The notes beneath the pieces were generated by a model. It did not search any database. It was given only the letters and a program-made list of their open reading frames with translations, and was not told the DNA's origin. The translations under genes and the position numbers were made by a program. From positions 1 to 35,965 of the forward strand of contig JAHHGY010000035.1 of NCBI GenBank assembly GCA_019359635.1: 35,965 bases of DNA, in the 5' to 3' direction. This stretch comes from Chroococcus sp. CMT-3BRIN-NPC107 (GTDB lineage: Bacteria; Cyanobacteriota; Cyanobacteriia; Cyanobacteriales; Chroococcidiopsidaceae). Shown here in pieces: positions 1 to 8,376 of this stretch; positions within the stretch are counted from its first letter, which is position 1; each line of letters starts with the position of its first letter.

Positions 1-294
1 TAAAAGTTTGGTCAAGAATTTTGAAAGAACTCTCGCTCACGCCACCACCAAGGTTAATCTTTGTTTTGTTCGACTGATGCTTCAAAGATTGGCGACTGGT
101 TAAATAGATCCCAAATGGGTTCTATATATGACAAAAATTAGTAACGATAGATTAAGCACTTACATAGATTGAGTAAGAAGATGTATCAATAATTAATTTT
201 TCATTTAGAACATTAAAAAGCAACAAACACAAATGTAAGCGTGACAAAATCAAGTTTCGTCACGCAACGGTAATATTACGTAAAGATCGCTATT
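1..294. other. Intergenic stretch downstream of the carotenoid oxygenase gene
   Basis: I see no convincing gene in this AT-rich stretch. Its only clear structure is an inverted repeat, GCGTGAC at 239-245 and GTCACGC at 259-265, which could form a hairpin just past the minus-strand oxygenase stop codon. The far left may hold the edge of a gene outside the window, but I cannot identify one. Confidence 0.6.
239..265 (-). terminator. Hairpin downstream of carotenoid oxygenase gene
   Basis: The 7-bp arms GCGTGAC and GTCACGC enclose a 13-nt loop, about 30 nt past the minus-strand stop codon. On the minus strand the hairpin is followed by T-rich but interrupted sequence, so it is a plausible but not ideal Rho-independent terminator. 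Confidence 0.45.
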
Positions 295-1794
295 TTAGAC
301 TACAGTTTCTGCTGGTGCAAAACTTATAGGAGCAAAGCTACCGTGTAAGCCATAGGGGATATGATGCTTGAGATGCAGACGTGCGATCGCGCCTTTGTTT
401 AAATCTAGAGCATCTAAAATAACTACATCCGAGCGATGATGAGCAGAATCGTAAACCACTGTTAGCAGCCAGCCATCATCTTCACTTTTAGCATCGGGAC
501 GCGCCACAAAAATTGGTTCGCTAACATAGCCACGAGGTGCAACGCTCCACACTTGGCGTTGTTTTGACTCTAAATCAATTTTTAAAATAGCTTGCAAAGG
601 AGCATTACCCGCTTCGCCATCGGTGGCAGCCATGTACAAATAGCGATAAGGACGACCAACTTTTCGGGGATGAATAGTTGGAAACTCGCAGCAACGGCTC
701 TCTATTTGCGCCCGCGATACGGTTTTGTCGCTCATCTGGAGATGAAACCGCCACAATTGCCCAGGTTTGAGCGCGTCAAAATCAACCTGACGAAAATCGC
801 TTTCGGATTTTACTTCAGGGAATGATTCGTAGCAAATAGAATCAATATAAATATCTTCACCTTGCTCAAAAGCATTGGCGTGATGGAAAACAAACCCCGA
901 ATGAGTTTCTAACATTTGGACAGGTTTTTTGCTGTCGCGGGGAATAATAATTATTTTTGTAGGTTGATGGGGTTGAAACTTGATACATTCAGCCGCGCCG
1001 CGCATTCCCAACACAAAAGGAATGGGATTAAAAGTGACGGGATTTTGAAAGAGTACGCAGTAGTTGGGGGTAATTGCAAAATCGTGGATAAAAGCAAAGC
1101 CAGGGACGCTATGAGCGTGTTGTCTAACTACTTCTCCGGCGGGGTTGAGTTCAAAAATAGTGATAGTTGTAGATAATCCCGGCTTGATTGAGAAGTTAAC
1201 TAAACTTGGCTCGTCATTATCAAACTTGGAATTAGGATCGAAGCGGGGATGGGCGGCAAAAGCTTCGCCATCAGCTAAAACACCATTGAAAGATTCTTTG
1301 CCCAAGGTTTCTAAAGTATAAGGATCGAGACGATGAGGATCGGCGGCTTCCCACAAAGCTAGAAGTTTGTCACCCCAGTAAATAACGTTGGTATTGGCGA
1401 TGTTTTTTAGGCGCAAATCAAAGGCATTTGCTAACCAGCCCCCAGGTTTTTGAGTGCCAAATACGCCGCGATACAGAATTTTTTTGGCTTTTTGTTCTTC
1501 AACGTAGGCAGTAGTCCGAATAAAACGGTTGCGGAAATAGGCACGACCGTTAGAAAATGCGATCGCGCTAATCATGCCATCGCCATCAAAAGGATGGTGG
1601 ATGCGATGCCCGTCAACGTCTAGCAAGCCGGGCCCGTTGCGAAATAAAGTACCATTAAGTTCTGGAGGTATTTCTCCTTCAATATCTTCTACCCAGTAAT
1701 CTAATTCTTGTGTAACCGATTCGTAGCCTTTTTGCCAGTCTTGGCGATCGTAAGAGTTGAGAGGGACGGTAGATGCTCTTTCGTGGAGTTGCAT
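295..1794 (-). CDS. Carotenoid/apocarotenoid cleavage oxygenase (RPE65 family)
   Basis: This 499-residue protein belongs to the carotenoid cleavage dioxygenase family, non-haem iron enzymes that split carotenoids or apocarotenoids at a double bond. The four iron-binding histidines can be placed: H182 (AAHPRFD), H237 (FIHDFA), H304 (FVFHHAN) and H484 (LHGSF), each in its usual context. The N-terminal 'GTLFRNGPG' and 'HPFDGDGM' segments are also family hallmarks. The length matches cyanobacterial apocarotenoid oxygenases (about 480-500 residues). No signal peptide is evident, although these enzymes often touch membranes to reach substrate. It lies 16 bp after a BT1-family transporter gene on the same strand and may be co-transcribed with it. 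Substrate and cleavage position cannot be read from the sequence; retinal-forming apocarotenoid oxygenase is the leading guess. Confidence 0.93.
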   Translation of the reverse strand: MQLHERASTVPLNSYDRQDWQKGYESVTQELDYWVEDIEGEIPPELNGTLFRNGPGLLDVDGHRIHHPFDGDGMISAIAFSNGRAYFRNRFIRTTAYVEEQKAKKILYRGVFGTQKPGGWLANAFDLRLKNIANTNVIYWGDKLLALWEAADPHRLDPYTLETLGKESFNGVLADGEAFAAHPRFDPNSKFDNDEPSLVNFSIKPGLSTTITIFELNPAGEVVRQHAHSVPGFAFIHDFAITPNYCVLFQNPVTFNPIPFVLGMRGAAECIKFQPHQPTKIIIIPRDSKKPVQMLETHSGFVFHHANAFEQGEDIYIDSICYESFPEVKSESDFRQVDFDALKPGQLWRFHLQMSDKTVSRAQIESRCCEFPTIHPRKVGRPYRYLYMAATDGEAGNAPLQAILKIDLESKQRQVWSVAPRGYVSEPIFVARPDAKSEDDGWLLTVVYDSAHHRSDVVILDALDLNKGAIARLHLKHHIPYGLHGSFAPISFAPAETVV

Positions 1795-1810
1795 AGGTAA
1801 GAAAGTATTG

Positions 1811-3238
1811 CTAATCGATAGATTCTTTGGCTGGTTTAATTAATTCTTTGGGGACAAATTCAGGCATCCAGTCAGGGATTATACCCGTTTGACGATTGGT
1901 AATGGTTTCGTGTAAGGCTGGTGCGGTTTCTTTGTTGGGTAGCCAGTGGAGGAAAGGTAAAGGTAGTAAGGTTGACAGATTGGCAATCAATACTAAAATC
2001 CACAGGTTGTCAAAGTTAGTTTGAGTGATACCTAGTAGGTGCATTAAACCTGCTCCTAGTTGGTAAGAAACCATTGAAGCTAGGTTAGAGACGGACATTA
2101 GCAAAGCAAATAAAGTTGCTTCTACTCCCGGCGGACACAAACGGGCGGCTAATACCAAAACAGGCATATAAGCAATTTGTCCCATTACTGTAAGAACTAA
2201 GCTATCTCCTAAACTAAACCAGCGATCGCCTATTCCTAAGCTACGGTTGGCATGAGTTACAAGTAAGAGCATAGTCATACCCAAAACTGCCGATAGTAAG
2301 GTACTCCAGCCAAAAATGACGCGAAAAGGCACGGATTTGAGGTAGCGCTGAAATATCCAAATCCCGACGATAGAGGCAATGCTTGTAACTAGGCGCACTC
2401 TACCTAAAAATTCTGGGGGAAACCCTAATTCATTGGTGGTGAAGAAGAAAAACGCCGCATCCGCCGTTGGGGTAGATTGCCAAATAAATACAAAGGCGGT
2501 GGGTAGCCAAATTGATTTTTGAGTAATAGCTTGGCGCAGTTGTTTAACTTGGTCTTTAACGGTTAACCAGTTTTGGTTAACTTCGGTTACTTTTTCAACG
2601 GGTACTTCCGAGATAAACCAAGCGGCGGCAGAGACAATTAAGGGAAATAAGGCGGTAATTGCAAATACAGTGCGGGTGGTGAAATGCTCTAAAAGTAAGC
2701 CGCTAAAGTAGGCGGTTATTAAGCCTCCAACGGCGGTAGTTCCCCAGCAAAGGGCTTGCAGAGAGCCAGCTTCGGCTTGAGATTCTACTCTTGCTCGTTC
2801 TACTACTAAGGAGTCTACAATTACATCGCTAATGGCAACCGATAGAGAGCCAAGGGCGATCGCACAAGTAGCGGCAACAGGAGAGTGAACGACGGTTGCT
2901 AGAGCAATCCAGGACACCGTACCAATGATTCCTGACAAGACTAAATAAGGTCGCCGCCGATAGCCAAATATTGGTAAACCATCCGACAAAAAGCCAAATA
3001 GCGGTTTGATAATCCAAGGTAAGGCAACAATCCCAAATAAGGCGGATACGTTAGCTGGGCTTAAGCCTAGTTCGTCTTTGAGGAAAAAGCTAACGGCTAA
3101 CCGGGCTAATCCTAAAATTCCTTGAACAAAATATACAGTAAGAATTGCGATTAACTCGGTACTTGGTTGCTGACCGAAGAAAATTTTTTCTTTTACTGAG
3201 TCTTTGACCTTGGACAAGCCAGAGGAGGAAATCAGCAT
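1811..3238 (-). CDS. BT1-family folate/pteridine transporter (MFS)
   Basis: This 475-residue polytopic membrane protein has about 12 hydrophobic helices. It resembles the folate-biopterin transporter (BT1/FBT) branch of the major facilitator superfamily, whose cyanobacterial and plastid members move folates or pterins. The MFS loop between helices 2 and 3 is visible as GFLSDGLPIFGYRRRPY near residues 82-98. The 'AISDVIVDSLVVERAR' segment around residue 137 is also typical of BT1 proteins. The cytoplasmic N-terminus is charged and the C-terminal tail of about 45 residues is hydrophilic. The gene is upstream of the carotenoid oxygenase with a 16-bp gap, so the pair probably shares a transcript; why they would be coupled is unclear. 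Family assignment is firm, substrate is inferred. Confidence 0.87.
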   Translation of the reverse strand: MLISSSGLSKVKDSVKEKIFFGQQPSTELIAILTVYFVQGILGLARLAVSFFLKDELGLSPANVSALFGIVALPWIIKPLFGFLSDGLPIFGYRRRPYLVLSGIIGTVSWIALATVVHSPVAATCAIALGSLSVAISDVIVDSLVVERARVESQAEAGSLQALCWGTTAVGGLITAYFSGLLLEHFTTRTVFAITALFPLIVSAAAWFISEVPVEKVTEVNQNWLTVKDQVKQLRQAITQKSIWLPTAFVFIWQSTPTADAAFFFFTTNELGFPPEFLGRVRLVTSIASIVGIWIFQRYLKSVPFRVIFGWSTLLSAVLGMTMLLLVTHANRSLGIGDRWFSLGDSLVLTVMGQIAYMPVLVLAARLCPPGVEATLFALLMSVSNLASMVSYQLGAGLMHLLGITQTNFDNLWILVLIANLSTLLPLPFLHWLPNKETAPALHETITNRQTGIIPDWMPEFVPKELIKPAKESID

Positions 3239-3323
3239 TGATTAATATTTTTTAAGAATTATCGACTTTTATATCATATCTAACCTAGCCAAAAACCACT
3301 GCCCATAGAGCGATATCTACTGT

Positions 3324-3881
3324 CTACGCCATTTTGAGCCAATCAAATACTTGTTCTGCGGTGAGTTCAAGAGGAATATCTTGAGGTACGGGGATGCGAT
3401 CGCTATCTGTACACAATACAGGCTGGTGGGAGGGGAAATAGACTAAGACAGAGCGATCTTTGGGGTCGATCAGCCAGCCTAGCTGACAACCATATTCGAG
3501 ACAGTGGAGAATGTTGCCTGTAACGAGATTTGAGCTTTGTCCTGGTGATAAAATCTCGATTTTCCAATCGGGGGCAGTTTGTACATTATCTTTTGGCTCA
3601 CCATACCGATCTAAGCTAATTTTATGCCACAACAAAACTGCAATATCAGGAACAATTGAACGTTCGCCAATAGTACAACGCAACTCTGGAAACGCATAAG
3701 CGTATTTCCTATCTTCTACGACTTCATTAATAGCGCACATAAGTCTTCCTTGAAGCCGTGAGTGTTTACTTTTGGGCATAGGTTTTTGAAAAACTTGACC
3801 TTTGATATATTCACTAGCAGGCTTTGTTTCTGGTAGCTGCAAAAATTCTTCAAGCGTAAGGGATTTAGTTTTAGTTGTCAT
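3324..3881 (-). CDS. Uma2-family (DUF820) putative PD-(D/E)XK nuclease
   Basis: This 185-residue protein belongs to the Uma2/DUF820 family, which is hugely expanded in cyanobacteria and has a restriction-endonuclease-like fold; its biological role is unknown. The N-terminal 'LTLEEFLQLPETKPASEYIKG' and the core acidic positions (VPDIAVL at D79, WKIEILSP at E109) fit the family. The central part aligns with the PD...ExK-like core, but the basic third element is less regular than in the other Uma2 gene at 32.5-33.1 kb. It stands alone between hisB and the BT1 transporter gene, all on the minus strand, and is separated from hisB by a GC-rich hairpin. No toxin-antitoxin partner is seen next to it. 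Confidence 0.8.
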   Translation of the reverse strand: MTTKTKSLTLEEFLQLPETKPASEYIKGQVFQKPMPKSKHSRLQGRLMCAINEVVEDRKYAYAFPELRCTIGERSIVPDIAVLLWHKISLDRYGEPKDNVQTAPDWKIEILSPGQSSNLVTGNILHCLEYGCQLGWLIDPKDRSVLVYFPSHQPVLCTDSDRIPVPQDIPLELTAEQVFDWLKMA

Positions 3882-3943
3882 AACTGGTTGGTTTATCCTT
3901 GGGTTTTAGTTTAAGCAGGGATTTTTTTAAGAAAAACCAAGAA

Positions 3944-3963
3944 TTGGGGGGTCTGCCCCCCAA
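3944..3963. repeat. G/C-run inverted repeat, likely extragenic hairpin
   Basis: TTGGGGGG and CCCCCCAA form an 8-bp perfect stem around a TCTG tetraloop. It sits between hisB and the Uma2 gene. On the minus strand it is followed by AATTCTTGGTTTTT, so it could end hisB transcription. G-run/C-run hairpins of this kind recur in cyanobacterial intergenic DNA. Confidence 0.6.
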
Positions 3964-4071
3964 ACCCCCTGCAAAAGTGTTTTATCTTGAAGTACGCAAG
4001 GTTTACGCAATAGACCTCTATTCGGGTCTGACCGGGAGATTTGATGTAATTAATACTTAACTGTAAGGTAG

Positions 4072-4710
4072 TTATAAAACGCCTTTAGAGCTAGGAATTG
4101 CCCCGTTACGTCGGGGATCTATTTCCATTGCTAGGCGCAGGCTACGCGCAAAAGCTTTAAAGGTTGCTTCAATAATATGGTGGGAGTTGATGCCGTCTAG
4201 TTGACGAATATGCAGTGTCATTTGACTGTGGTTGACGATCGCTACAAAAAATTCTCTCACTAATTGCGTATCGTAAGTCCCTACTCTCTGCGTGGGAATT
4301 TGCAAGCCATAGCTTAAATGCGGTCTTCCTGAAAAGTCTAACGCTACTTGGATTAAAGCCTCGTCTAAGGGCGCGAGAAAGTTGCCAAAACGTGCTATTC
4401 CTTGGCGATCGCCTAAGGCTTTTCCTAATGCTTGTCCTAGTGTAATGCCAACGTCTTCATTGGTATGGTGATCGTCTATTTCTAAGTCGCCTGTCGCTTG
4501 TACGTCTAAATCGATTAAACCGTGAGAGGCGATTTGATTGAGCATATGATCTAAAAAAGGTACGCCCGTTGCTGCATTGCATTTTCCCGTACCATCTAAA
4601 TTGATGCTAACTTCTATATCGGTTTCTTTGGTAGTACGACGAATAGAAGCTGTACGGGTAGAAATGTTGCTGGCTAGAGAAGATAAAACTTGGGGGTTTC
4701 TTGTCTGCAT
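4072..4710 (-). CDS. hisB: Imidazoleglycerol-phosphate dehydratase
   Basis: HisB catalyses the sixth step of histidine biosynthesis, dehydrating imidazole-glycerol phosphate to imidazole-acetol phosphate in the cytoplasm. At 212 residues this is a single-function dehydratase without the phosphatase domain of the E. coli protein. The two metal-binding repeats are clear: DHHTNED at residues 80-86 and [11 protein letters not shown] from residue 176. The region '[16 protein letters not shown]' (49-64) is also diagnostic. The first 20 or so residues form a variable extension. The gene lies 102 bp downstream of fabI on the same strand, with a perfect 9-bp hairpin in the gap, so it may have its own promoter rather than being strictly co-transcribed. 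All motifs are intact. Confidence 0.97.
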   Translation of the reverse strand: MQTRNPQVLSSLASNISTRTASIRRTTKETDIEVSINLDGTGKCNAATGVPFLDHMLNQIASHGLIDLDVQATGDLEIDDHHTNEDVGITLGQALGKALGDRQGIARFGNFLAPLDEALIQVALDFSGRPHLSYGLQIPTQRVGTYDTQLVREFFVAIVNHSQMTLHIRQLDGINSHHIIEATFKAFARSLRLAMEIDPRRNGAIPSSKGVL

Positions 4711-4779
4711 AAAACTAATTTAAAACTACTTGTTATTCAATCTTGACTGAAGATGCTAGTTTTGCCCCAATCCTCTAGG

Positions 4780-4802
4780 GAGACGTTTGGCTGAAACGTC
4801 TC
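4780..4802. repeat. Perfect 9-bp inverted repeat between fabI and hisB
   Basis: GAGACGTTT and AAACGTCTC flank a GGCTG loop, starting 11 nt past the fabI stop codon. There is no T-run on the minus strand, so it is either a repeat-type extragenic hairpin or a weak terminator for fabI. Similar GAGACGTTT-type hairpins are common between cyanobacterial genes. Confidence 0.6.
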
Positions 4803-4812
4803 TACATTATTC

Positions 4813-5589
4813 CTACATCCCCATGATTTCGTAGCCCCCGTCTACATACAAAATTTGCCCGGTAATTCCACTTGCTAAATCGCTACACAAAAAGGCGGCG
4901 GCATTTCCTACTTCTAATTGCGTTACCGTGCGTTTCAATGGCGCAATTTCTTCTACATGGTGAATCATATCCAAAATTCCCCCAACGGCGGAAGAAGCTA
5001 ATGTTCTAATTGGACCTGCGGAAATCGCATTTACGCGAATATTTTGCTCTCCCAATTCGGCGGCTAAATAACGCACGCTCATTTCTAACCCGGCTTTGGC
5101 TACACCCATGACGTTGTAGTTGGGAATTGCTCGTACTCCCCCTAAATAAGTCAGCGTCACAATACTACCGCCTTCGGTCATTAAAGGCTTTGCTGCTCCG
5201 CTTAACTGCGTTAAGGAATAGGTGCTAATTTCTAAGGCTTGGTTAAATCCCGCTCTTGAAGTGTTGCTAAAGCTGCCTGTTAAATCTTCTTTGTTGGCAA
5301 AAGCTAGGCAATGAATGAGTATATCTAGTTTTCCCCACTTGTCGGCGACTTCTCTAAACATTTGCTTTATCTGTTCGTCACTTTGAACGTTACAAGGCAC
5401 AAATAAGCTGGGATTAAGGGGTTTTACAAGTTCTGCTACTTTATTTTCCATTTTGCCGCGCTCATCGGGCAAATAGCTAATCCCGATATTTGCCCCGGCT
5501 TTGTGGAGTTGTTGGGCAATTCCCCAGGCGATCGAGCGATTGTTGGCAATTCCGGTTATTAGGGCGTTTTTTCCAGTTAAATCGAGCAT
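4813..5589 (-). CDS. fabI: Enoyl-[acyl-carrier-protein] reductase (NADH), FabI
   Basis: FabI performs the last reduction of each fatty-acid elongation cycle, converting trans-2-enoyl-ACP to acyl-ACP with NAD(P)H. The 258-residue protein has the FabI version of the Rossmann motif, 'GIANNRSIAWGIA' near residues 13-25. The catalytic pair Y158-x6-K165 (YNVMGVAK) and the upstream Y148 (TYLG) have the spacing expected of FabI rather than of an ordinary short-chain dehydrogenase such as FabG. Length is normal. It is transcribed away from ntcA across a 412-bp divergent region and precedes hisB. The enzyme is probably essential and is the usual triclosan/diazaborine target class. Confidence 0.96.
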   Translation of the reverse strand: MLDLTGKNALITGIANNRSIAWGIAQQLHKAGANIGISYLPDERGKMENKVAELVKPLNPSLFVPCNVQSDEQIKQMFREVADKWGKLDILIHCLAFANKEDLTGSFSNTSRAGFNQALEISTYSLTQLSGAAKPLMTEGGSIVTLTYLGGVRAIPNYNVMGVAKAGLEMSVRYLAAELGEQNIRVNAISAGPIRTLASSAVGGILDMIHHVEEIAPLKRTVTQLEVGNAAAFLCSDLASGITGQILYVDGGYEIMGM

Positions 5590-5896
5590 GAATTATAAGT
5601 TTTAAGTTAAAAATATTCCATTTAGGAGCATACCTGAATTTGGTCATCTAGTTTTTGCTCTTAGCTCAGACGAAAAATGCGTAGCCTTGCCGTGCTAGGT
5701 TCAATATTTTGGCGTTGCTGTAAGTATGGTGATTTTCTAGGGACTGTTTGCGAAAAAAATAGAATTTTCTTACTTCACCTTCGTTTTTGGCAATCTTGTC
5801 TTACTCTTTTGGCGATCGCCTGGGAAGCGCTAATTAACCGTTACCAGTTCCGTAATGCCCATACTTTCTCTAAAAATCTTTTCTCTTAAAAATTAT
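5590..5896. other. Divergent fabI-ntcA intergenic region, fabI-proximal part
   Basis: There is no supportable gene here. A 70-codon open frame at 5677-5889 has no recognisable family, no ribosome-binding site and an odd composition, so I leave it out. The stretch must contain the fabI promoter on the minus strand, but I cannot place its -35/-10 elements securely. One HIP1-type GCGATCGC site occurs near 5813. Confidence 0.5.
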
Positions 5897-5910
5897 GTAG
5901 CTCATGATAC
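5897..5910 (+). promoter_or_regulatory. NtcA-binding box (GTA-N8-TAC) upstream of ntcA
   Basis: The 14-mer GTAGCTCATGATAC is an exact match to the NtcA consensus GTA-N8-TAC. It lies 91 nt upstream of the ntcA start codon. A weak -10-like TATTAA begins at 5931, about 20 nt downstream of the box, roughly the spacing of NtcA-activated promoters (box near -41). Autoregulation of ntcA is known in other cyanobacteria, so this box probably mediates positive autoregulation. The motif is seen directly; its use is inferred. Confidence 0.75.
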
Positions 5911-5948
5911 AAACAAACCTTTTAAAGTCATATTAAGTAGTGTAGTGA

Positions 5949-5970
5949 TACAAAATTATATAATTTTGTA
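5949..5970. repeat. Perfect 22-bp palindrome in the ntcA leader
   Basis: The half-site TACAAAATTAT is followed immediately by its exact reverse complement, giving an uninterrupted 22-bp palindrome centred about 42 bp before the ntcA start codon. It is almost purely A/T. It could be an operator for a dimeric regulator or form an AU hairpin in the 5' leader. The 9-mer TGATACAAA at its left edge (5946-5954) is a direct repeat of one overlapping the NtcA box (5905-5913), 41 bp away. Confidence 0.7.
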
Positions 5971-6001
5971 GCATATGTAGAATTTTTGTTAGGGCAGAAA
6001 G

Positions 6002-6673
6002 ATGATCGCAATGCAAGATAGACCGCTAGCGGCGGTATTTCGTCAAATAGGAACAGGATCGTTTCCCCCAATTGTGGAAATGTTTGAACGGGGTAAAACG
6101 ATATTTTTTCCAGGCGATCCGGCAGAACGAGTGTATTTTCTGCTCAAGGGCGCTGTCAAACTTTCTAGAGTTTATGAGGCTGGAGAAGAAATTACTGTAG
6201 CGTTGCTTAGAGAAAATAGCGTGTTTGGCGTACTGTCGCTGCTTACAGGACAACGTTCGGATAGATTTTATCATGCGGTGGCTTTTACTCCTGTAGAATT
6301 ACTTTCTGCACCCATTGAACAAGTAGAGCAATCGCTAAAAAGCAATCCAGAATTGTCGATGTTGATGCTTAAAGGCTTATCATCGCGGATTTTGCAAACA
6401 GAAATGATGATTGAAACTTTGGCGCACCGCGATATGGGTTCGAGATTAGTGAGCTTTTTATTGATTTTGTGCCGAGATTTTGGCGTACCAACTTCTGAAG
6501 GAATTACGATCGATCTCAAGCTATCTCACCAAGCGATCGCTGAAGCAATTGGTTCTACCCGCGTGACGGTAACTCGGCTACTTGGAGACTTGCGGAGTGA
6601 CGAAATGATTTCGATTCACAAAAAAAAGATTACTCTCCACAATCCAGTCGCTTTGAGCCAGCAATTTACCTAA
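6002..6673 (+). CDS. ntcA: Global nitrogen regulator NtcA (CRP/FNR family)
   Basis: NtcA is the cyanobacterial CRP-family transcription factor that senses 2-oxoglutarate and activates nitrogen-assimilation genes. This 223-residue copy has the usual length and is almost colinear with known NtcA sequences. Residues about 25-125 form the cyclic-nucleotide-like effector domain ([20 protein letters not shown] at 37-56). Then comes the long dimerisation helix ([19 protein letters not shown]). The winged helix-turn-helix has its recognition segment [20 protein letters not shown] at 175-194. The ATG at 6002 follows an AGGG-containing Shine-Dalgarno-like stretch; a second ATG lies three codons later. 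An NtcA box and a 22-bp palindrome lie upstream, pointing to autoregulation. Confidence 0.98.
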   Translation: MIAMQDRPLAAVFRQIGTGSFPPIVEMFERGKTIFFPGDPAERVYFLLKGAVKLSRVYEAGEEITVALLRENSVFGVLSLLTGQRSDRFYHAVAFTPVELLSAPIEQVEQSLKSNPELSMLMLKGLSSRILQTEMMIETLAHRDMGSRLVSFLLILCRDFGVPTSEGITIDLKLSHQAIAEAIGSTRVTVTRLLGDLRSDEMISIHKKKITLHNPVALSQQFT

Positions 6674-6771
6674 AAAAAGTTTCTCTTTATACCCATCAAT
6701 TTTTAGATATCGCCAAAACCTAGAGGGGTGAAGTAGGCTGTATCTGAGTGGGCAAAGGTGGACGGCAGAAG

Positions 6772-8370
6772 ATGACCACAGGAATAATCCTGATTGTAGC
6801 AATTTTGATGTTGGGAGGTGTAATCGCGACGGTAGGCGATCGCATTGGTACGCGGGTAGGAAAAGCTCGACTAAGTTTGTTTAAACTCCGCCCGCGCAAA
6901 ACTGCCGTTTTGGTGACGATCTTTACAGGAAGCATTATTTCGGCTTCAACTTTAGCAATTTTATTTGCCGCCGATAAAAGTCTGCGAACGGGAGTATTTG
7001 AATTAGAAAAAATTCAAGCAGACCTCAAAACAAAACGCCAGCAGGTAGAATCTACAACTAAAGAATTAGAAGCGACAAAAATTCAAAAAAGCAACGTAGA
7101 AAAAGACTTGCAGCAAGCTAGAGCCGAACAACAAGCCGCCCAGAAAAGGCAAGCTCAAGCTCAAAGACGTTTGCAAGCTACTAACCAATCTTTGCAAGCA
7201 GTAATTACTAAACAAACCCAAACTCAAGCTCAACTAAGCCGCACTCAGGTTAAACAGGCTCAAACTCAAGCCCAACTAAGCCGCACTCAGGTTAAACAGG
7301 CTCAAACTCAAGCTCAACTAAGCCGCAACCAAGCCCAGCTAAGTCAAATTACAACTAGATTTTTGAATGCTAGAGCTTTATTGCAAAAAGTTTCTCAGCA
7401 AGCCAAATCATTGCGCTCGGAAATTCAAAAACTGCAAAACGAACGCCAACAAATTAGCCAGCAGTTAGAAGCAGTGCAAAGTCAAATAGCTGAACGCGAT
7501 GAAGCTATCTCTAAGTTGGACGGAGAAATTGCCAATCGCGATCGCGTTATTGCAGGTAGAGAAACTCGTCTCAAACAACTAGAAAGTCAACGAGAATTTC
7601 TCGAACAAGAAGTTGCCAAACTTGAAGGGTATTATCAAGATTATCAAGTTTTGCGTCAAGGAAATGTCGCCCTCGAAAGCGGTAGAGTTTTAGCGCTGGG
7701 GGTCGTTCGCATTCAGCAGCCTACCGCCGCCAGGCGAGCTATCGAGCAACTTTTGCGCGAAGCAAATAGAGTAGCTATAGAGTCAACTCAACCCGGCACA
7801 AACCCCGAAAATGAACTAGCGGTGCAGATATCTAAAGTTCAAGTCGAACAGGTAATTGCTCGAATTGATGATGGGAGAGATTATGTGGTGCGAGTTATTT
7901 CTGCGGGGAATTATCTTTTAGGAGAAAAAAACGTTCAAGCCGAGATTGATGTTGCTGTAAATAAAGTAATTTTCTCTAAAGGTGACGTATTAGCAGCGAT
8001 TCCGACTAATCCCGCGATCGCAGGTCAAGACATCCGCCAAAAGGTAGGGTTATTGCTGAGTGCAGCAAAGTTTCGCGCTCGTCGTGCGGGTATATTGGGA
8101 GATGCGATTGAAATTGGCGACGGTAGGTTGGAAACTTTAGTTGGCTTTATCGAGCAAGTAAGGCAGTACAATCAACCTGTAGAAATCAAAGCTATTGCTG
8201 CTGGAGATATATATACGGCAGGACCTTCACAAGTGCAATTAGTCGCCGTCAAGAATGGGCAAGTGGTTTTTGGCACGAGAAGGCTAATAGGCAACCAATT
8301 AAGGGATGCCCTCAAGCCTAGCCTAACAAAAGCGGGTAGGGCAACGAATAAGAAAGAAAATCAACTGTAA
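6772..8370 (+). CDS. DUF3084-domain membrane-anchored coiled-coil protein
   Basis: This protein of about 532 residues matches the cyanobacterial DUF3084 family, whose function is unknown. Two hydrophobic helices lie at the N-terminus: the first begins right after the start, the second is 'VLVTIFTGSIISASTLAILFA'-like near residue 50. The loop between them contains GDRIGTRVGKARLSLFKLRPRKT-type sequence. A long Gln/Arg/Glu-rich coiled coil follows (about 70-275), then a globular C-terminal half. The coiled coil contains 2.6 copies of a 14-residue repeat (QTQAQLSRTQVKQA). I prefer the ATG at 6772 to a GTG at 6748 because homologues begin MTTG and an AGGTGGA lies upstream. It follows ntcA by about 100 bp and precedes a small RuvC-fold gene by 6 bp. 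Confidence 0.82.
   Translation: MTTGIILIVAILMLGGVIATVGDRIGTRVGKARLSLFKLRPRKTAVLVTIFTGSIISASTLAILFAADKSLRTGVFELEKIQADLKTKRQQVESTTKELEATKIQKSNVEKDLQQARAEQQAAQKRQAQAQRRLQATNQSLQAVITKQTQTQAQLSRTQVKQAQTQAQLSRTQVKQAQTQAQLSRNQAQLSQITTRFLNARALLQKVSQQAKSLRSEIQKLQNERQQISQQLEAVQSQIAERDEAISKLDGEIANRDRVIAGRETRLKQLESQREFLEQEVAKLEGYYQDYQVLRQGNVALESGRVLALGVVRIQQPTAARRAIEQLLREANRVAIESTQPGTNPENELAVQISKVQVEQVIARIDDGRDYVVRVISAGNYLLGEKNVQAEIDVAVNKVIFSKGDVLAAIPTNPAIAGQDIRQKVGLLLSAAKFRARRAGILGDAIEIGDGRLETLVGFIEQVRQYNQPVEIKAIAAGDIYTAGPSQVQLVAVKNGQVVFGTRRLIGNQLRDALKPSLTKAGRATNKKENQL
7219..7327 (+). repeat. 42-bp in-frame tandem repeat, about 2.6 copies
   Basis: Units start at 7219, 7261 and 7303 (the last is partial). 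Each encodes QTQAQLSRTQVKQA, exactly two heptads, so gain or loss of a unit keeps the coiled-coil register. The first two units are nearly identical at the DNA level (GCT/GCC difference), implying recent duplication or gene conversion. Confidence 0.9.
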
Positions 8371-8376
8371 ACTAGG

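Noticed and set aside
5677..5889. 70-codon plus-strand frame between fabI and ntcA
   Set aside because: It has no ribosome-binding site and no recognisable family, and it sits in a divergent promoter region just before the NtcA box.
5942..5951. GTA-N4-TAC in the ntcA leader as a second NtcA site
   Set aside because: The spacing is 4 (or 9 from an upstream GTA), not 8. It is better explained as part of the direct repeat and palindrome.
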